From Bactericera cockerelli (lineage: Eukaryota > Arthropoda > Insecta > Hemiptera > Triozidae): DNA of 64,000 bases. A program made the position numbers and the translations under genes. Numbering within the stretch: position 1 is the stretch's first letter; each line of letters opens with the position of its first letter. The DNA lies in assembly GCA_024516035.1 (NCBI GenBank), contig CM044955.1, positions 48,901,715 to 48,965,714 of the forward strand. The letters run 5' to 3'. Positions 58,904-64,000 of the stretch are shown in pieces. The notes below the pieces were generated by a model, which did no database searches, had not been told where the DNA came from, and saw only the letters and a list, made by a program, of their open reading frames with translations.

Positions 58904-60459
58904 TATCCGTGCCATCAACTAACCTCTCTATTTTAATCAGTATAAACAGAAAAGTGAGAAGTCAAGTAAAAGATTTTTCTTCAAAATATAATAAAATTCA
59001 TGAATTTAAGTTGTAGACTGTGGAGGGTTAAGGTTTTTATTACAAGTTATCGAAGAAGTACATTGGATACGCCTTCGAAGAACATTTCGGTTATCACCCA
59101 ACTATCTGAACTCTCATCTTATCTACCTGTATTCTTCTGGGATCGATGGAAATATCTTAAATGAGTAACCATATTGTAAGTTCAAACACAGCAAATCAAT
59201 TTGCTACATATTGTTTATTCTAAACCATACAACTTTTTTCACCTTTTCCTAAGCTCTTATACAAGGTGGGTCTTTTGTAAGCAGACTGGAAAAGACTGCT
59301 TTTCATGTCTGCTCTTTTGTTTACTTCATAATACCATCCTGTCATTTTTTACTTTCTTTATCCTATAATAAGGAAAGTATTGTATTTCACCGTAGATCTT
59401 AGGCATTGTAAGTGTGCAAACCTCAATCTAAGCCACTTATTGGGTCAGAAAACGGGTACGATTGAAGGTTTCTTACCCAAGCAAATATTTTTATCGGTTC
59501 AATAGGTATTTTCAGACATCCAACACTTATCTGAGCTTTGAAATCTATTACGAGCTCTCAAAATCGATGATTGATTAATTTCTACAATCAATTTGAATGC
59601 CCAAACCTCTAGCCACAATTTTTTCAAAACTGTTTTGTCTGGAATTTCTACTACTAGAGGAAATCGTTAAATGGGCAGCTGCTAACCAAATGACTGATAT
59701 CGAATTTTTTAGCCTACAACTATGCACGAGTCGACTGTAATAGATAGCTCTAAACTGTTTTTTATACAAAACATATATTAGATATTAATAAAACCTATAC
59801 GGATGATATCTTTAACCTGTGAATAGGTATCTACTGTACTGCTATCTAGGAACTATTATGTATTTATCAATAAACTCTATACCTACATAACTACAGATAT
59901 ACCTATCTTTATACCGTGTACCTACACATGAATATAACCTCTATGTAAGGTATATCTATGAACTATGTATATATAGATACTTAAAATTTACAGCCGATTC
60001 GGTACATACCTACTTCATAAAGTTTAAATTGTTTTCTGATGAACGTTGCTGATAAGATGTGAGCGGCATGGGGCCAAAATTCTCAACGTCCATCTTGTTT
60101 TTGTTTCTTGTCTTAGGTTACAGGCATATTATATATGTTATTCCGTTTTTTCTTAGCACATATTATATATTATATTATGACTGTTGAATCATGTATGAAC
60201 CTATTATAAGACAAGTGTAAAATAGGAATGGAAATTTATACTTTTCTTGAAACACATTCAAAATTTGATATTGATAAAATTGTAAAGCATGCCCAATTGC
60301 TCAAACTAATGTTGAATTTAGATTTGCAATTAAGTAAAACCTTATAAAATCTCTTTCATGACATCAATAAAGGATACGACTATATAACAATAATATGAGA
60401 AAAACAGAATACCTAGAAGAAAAGCCCAGAGTACGATTCCTAATGTACAAAATTTCGCA
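58904..60459. other. Non-coding; ACCTA/TATA-rich tract at 59775-60010
   Basis: An end of the 6113 family lies at 59346-59374. The 59775-60010 stretch is a degenerate ACCTAYATA-type low-complexity array. No gene supported. Confidence 0.5.
59346..59374 (-). mobile_element. Solo terminal hairpin of the 6113-6755 family
   Basis: TTTACTTTCTTTATCCTATA then ATAAGGAAAGTATTGTATT is the inverse of 6725-6757 with one change. Similarity ends beyond it. Confidence 0.65.
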
Positions 60460-61006
60460 TTAACCCTTTAACAACCAATGTAAACTGTAGTTTACATCGA
60501 AGTTTACTCGGAGATTTTGGAGGTGCCGGGCATCATATCGATGCCGCAACCTAGCGGATTTATTTCTCAACATGTTCTGAGCACATTCCGCATAATTTCA
60601 TTGTTTACTTTTGTCTCTAACTTTTCAAATCAGTGATTTTGAGACGGAAAACAGGTGGCTGTACACTTTTGTCGAAAACAGTGAATTTAACTAAAGTTTT
60701 GGATGCCTTTTTGTTAACCAAGTGGTTCTGTAATTTTTTAAAGGTAAGTTTATCTTGTTTTCTTTTGATTTGCTATGCATAAGATAGTTTTCCTTTTTTA
60801 GTCTGGTAACAATCGTCAATCTAGGAATGTAACCTGGAGTTTACAGTGGTAACGAAAGGTATGATAAGTTGAAAAAATTTGATGTAAATTCTTTACATGT
60901 TTCAGTGCATTATTTGCATCAGTTCAATTTTTAGGCATTACCAACGTTATTTCTGCATACCATTTATTAAATTTTAATTAATTTATGTTCACAGTAGAAA
61001 TTAAAC

Positions 61007-61195
61007 ATGGAGAAACTGCCAACAAAGAGAGAGAGAGAGAGAAGAAAAAAAGTTGACAGATAATGAGATATTGGACCTGCTGAATGATGTAAATGCAATC
61101 GATGGAAACCAATCATGTGATGAGTTTGCAGAAGAAGATGAAGATGAGATGAGACTGGCTCAAGCTATTATTTCTGATATTATGTCATTGGAGTG
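61007..61195 (+). pseudogene. piggyBac transposase N-terminal fragment
   Basis: ATG 61007 gives MEKLPTKRERERRK, then the (GA)n/A run shifts the frame. Beyond it KLTDNEILDLLNDV, an acidic FAEEDEDEM stretch and RLAQAIISDIM follow, the usual leucine-rich, acidic N-terminus of piggyBac proteins. Ends at the deletion junction near 61190. Confidence 0.65.
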
Positions 61196-61559
61196 GCAAT
61201 AGTTAACTCCTGGATCATCTATAGAGAGGACTGTAGACAGCTGGGGGTAAAAGCATTACCATTGCTCCGCTTTCAATCTTCAATCTTGCAAAATCTCCCA
61301 TTTCTAGGCAGCAGCCTAGGAGAAGAGGCCGCCCATCTCTTGCAGAACCTGTACAGCCTGCTGTTCTATCAGTTCACGACCGACACTTGGCTGCTGAAGA
61401 GCAGCGATATGATCAAGTCGCCCATGGCCAAGGTATGGGCCTAAGAAGAGATGCAAGGTGTGCACAGTTGGAGTAACTACCGTTAATTGTGAGAAGTGTG
61501 ATCTCAACTTTTGCTTCTCAAAGAACAAAAACTGTTTCGTGGAGTACCACCGACGTTAG
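61190..61559 (+). pseudogene. piggyBac transposase C-terminal fragment with cysteine-rich domain
   Basis: VAIVNSWIIYREDCRQLG matches the NxWxLYRR motif after the third catalytic Asp. A frameshifted RRGRPSL stretch follows. From 61442 a third frame reads KKRCKVCTVGVTTVNCEKCD then LNFCFSKNKNCFVEYHRR and a stop. The C-X2-C-X7-C-X2-C-X4-C-X6-C-X4-H spacing is the DNA-binding RING-like domain of piggyBac transposases. The whole DDE core between the two fragments is missing. Confidence 0.8.
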
Positions 61560-61801
61560 AAGTGATGATTTGACTTTCATTATTACAAAAATATTTGATT
61601 TGACTTTCATTATTATTAGTTAACTCTTATACCTTTCGTTACCATTGTAAACCACAGTTTACATTTTTCGACCCCACCCCCGAATTGACTTTTTCACAAT
61701 TTTTTTTTTAGAAACCTATTTTTGAATGATAAATAAAGAAAAAAATGTACTTAAAAAAAATCCTGTATTGTTCTTTCATAATTCGGTATTTAAAGGGTTA
61801 A

Positions 61802-64000
61802 ATTGAACTCTGCATTTGAGGCGTGGAAAAAACAGCGTAAACTTTTTATATATTCTACAAGCGTCCAATGCTAACCTAACTCGCACGTTTCCTCAAAGTA
61901 AGACACGTTATAATCAAATTAATTGATAATAGCCAAATTGACTAAAATTCCCCGTTTTTGAAAACCCCATACCTGTCCGTAACGTGTGATTTAGGTTTAT
62001 ATCTTCGAGGCCTTTTCTACCATTAATAGTATTAGCATGTCAGAGTGCTCAACTCGAGTGTCAGTACCTGTTGGGCCAAATAGCTCTTTCAGTAGTTTCT
62101 CTAAAGCTCTTCGAGTGAGCAATTCTAGACTTGGCAAACTTCTCAAGTGTGGGAATGTTGGTCAGGTGTTCTCCATTATTGAAATTAGTTTCGATTATGT
62201 TATCGCTTCTATCTTTGGAACACTGAATTCCTCTATCTCTCTGATATGGGCATAAATTATACTATAGATGGAGAGACAATTTTTTGTGCTGGTCCATTGA
62301 AACAGTCAGGTTGTGTTCGAGACTTCTGAGATTTTCAAGATAAAATTCCGACCGTCCGTAAGGCCCAAGTTATAACTGAAAGTATTTCGAGAAATGTGAA
62401 GTTATTGCGATGGCTTTCTATATCTTGCATCTGACTTTTAAAAAACCAGATTTTTCCAAAAATCAAAGTTACTTAAGCCCCATAGTTTGAAGAAGATTTA
62501 TCGTTAATGCTTTATCATAAAAAAACTCTGTTATCATATTTTAGTAAAAATCTTAAATTTTCACCGTAAGTTGTACCACTTATACAGATCCATAGATACC
62601 GATGTTATGCAAAGATATTATGTTGATTAAATTGATTATTCAAAACAAAAACAATAAAAAGAAGGAGAAGCAGTAAAAAAGATATCGAGATTAATGACAT
62701 AGAAACAATTTTTTTCTCAGTATATAAGAAATAAGTACTTGAGAAACTTTATACAGAACCACTCGTTAAATTTAAATACCAACAAAAGAACGTACAAACA
62801 AGAGATACAAAAAAGACCGTGTAGTAACACAGGTAAAAATGAAAAGTTACAGAGAGAAGGATACTGAAGCTATGAGAATCTGCTGTAAATACTGAAAGTA
62901 CAAGAAAAATAGACCAACTGAAACTAAAGAAACGTTCAAATCTAATTAAATAATGGGCAGTAGCCTAATTGGTTTTAAGGAGCGGCATAGAACAAACCAG
63001 GCAAAACTCTCAAAACAGATTGAACCTTTTGAAGGCGACGGTAAATTAGAGATCTTTTGGGCCGTTAAAATAGTTTTTACATTCAAATTCTGTCGAACCT
63101 TCGATATAATTGTGGTGGAGAATAGGCTCTAATTATAGGAGAAAACAAGATCCTGAGCACCTCCATGATGTTATTATAAACACATTAAAGAACACCTCAA
63201 AAAATGTTATTATAAGCACACGAAGAACACCTCCGAAAGAATTATGAAGGAATATTTTCAAAACAAGACGAAAAAACAATGGACCGCTTAAATATTAATA
63301 AAATGGGGATAGAGATTTTTCAAGCTTTTAATTATACTGATGAATGTGTTGGGATGAGTTAGACGTGGATATTAATGAAGCTAATGTAAAAGGATTTCTG
63401 AACCCCTGCGTCAAAAATATGATGAGTCCAAAGGGTTTGAAATTAGTTGGAATTCCTAATAACTAATTTTAAGATAATTAACTTAAAGACTTCATTTTTG
63501 TCTTGTGTTTAGTAGGTATGTAATGTATAGTTTAAGATTTTTTAAAGATTTTACGATGATCATGATAATGTTGATTGAGAATACTTTGCTTGATATGAAG
63601 ATCAGTTTTCCTTTCAATGAGTTGTTTTTGATCAAACGTACAAAAATAAAGACAAGGCTATGCATTTTGTCAAAAATCTACTTGCTGAATCAGCTAAACT
63701 TTATCGTAACTATGTACTTTTTTAAGTTCTTAATTGCAAAGACTTTCATACAGCTGTGAGCAAATTATTGTGACGTTCAGTTAGCCAACATTTTTTGGTA
63801 AAATAACTGAAATTCTTTTATTTTACCTGTACTGACAGTTGAAATTTGGTACATTTTTATTTTTCAGCTGAAATTTCCAGCACATACTTTAGATACAGCA
63901 CCGCTAATTAGTAAGAATTGTAAGACATACTTTAGGAAATAAAATATTAGAAATAAAATCGAGGAATTTCTATCGAACGTGATCACCAAACTTACCGATA
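61802..64000. other. No recognisable feature
   Basis: AT-rich to the window end. A minus-strand frame at 62040-62180 (RRALEKLLKELFGPTGTD) is short and unassigned. Nothing else supported. Confidence 0.45.

Larger units (their letters stand above)
60464..61797 (+). mobile_element. piggyBac-like element, 1.33 kb, internally deleted
   Basis: TTAA (60460-60463, 61798-61801) flanks ends CCCTTTAA...TTTAAAGGG, the piggyBac signature. Sub-terminal palindromes TGTAAACTGTAGTTTACA (60479) and TGTAAACCACAGTTTACA (61648) lie at both ends. A 5' UTR intron is likely, donor AAG|GTAAGT at 60743/60744 and acceptor TTCACAG at 60994. Transposase N- and C-terminal fragments remain; the catalytic core is gone. Confidence 0.85.

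Overview
This is eukaryotic, AT-rich, intron-era animal DNA, most likely from an arthropod and probably an insect. The support is an R1-clade-like non-LTR retrotransposon, a piggyBac-like element, 5S- and tRNA-headed SINEs, many short terminal-inverted-repeat elements and (GACA)n-bearing repeats. A hemipteran is a reasonable guess from overall texture, but nothing in the window proves it. I find no intact host gene, no real tRNA or rRNA gene and no CRISPR array. Almost every recognisable feature is a mobile element or its debris, so the window reads as a transposon graveyard in intergenic or intronic DNA.

Layout. 1-4850: 5'-cut, frameshifted R1-like retrotransposon running into a 420-bp GAT microsatellite. 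5.9-6.8 kb: tRNA-headed SINE and a 643-bp repeat with a terminal hairpin (helentron-associated style). 8.7-9.6 kb: Harbinger-style MITE and an isolated hairpin. 10.5-11.4 kb: 865-bp nested palindrome. 13.0-13.7 kb: second hairpin/tetranucleotide repeat. 17.8-18.0 kb: LINE C-terminal fragment. 22.5 kb: 127-bp MITE. 28.2-30.7 kb: 2.5-kb fold-back element. 35.4-38.0 kb: 2.63-kb long-TIR element inserted, with an 8-bp target duplication, into a 5S-rRNA-derived SINE. 42.7-43.6 kb: divergent satellite. 46.0-48.1 kb: element with 29-bp perfect TIRs and a 27-bp minisatellite. 48.7-52.7 kb: 3.9-kb element with ~1-kb inverted arms around a decayed gene. 53.1-53.9 kb: second 5S SINE, MITE and tandem duplication. 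57.8-58.9 kb: two MITEs and a perfect palindrome. 60.5-61.8 kb: internally deleted piggyBac-like element with TTAA flanks.

The best candidates for something undescribed are the two long-TIR elements at 48729-52667 and 35385-38014. Each carries, between near-identical or strongly similar arms, decayed coding sequence from a repetitive protein family that is not a recognisable DDE transposase: one with a PIN/FEN1-like motif and a cysteine-cluster tail, the other with a VNDTAERGVKL motif. Four unrelated-looking elements here have tandem sub-repeats or long arms inside their TIRs, and three different ones share the same TATACAGGGT end. Family statements rest on remembered motifs, not searches.
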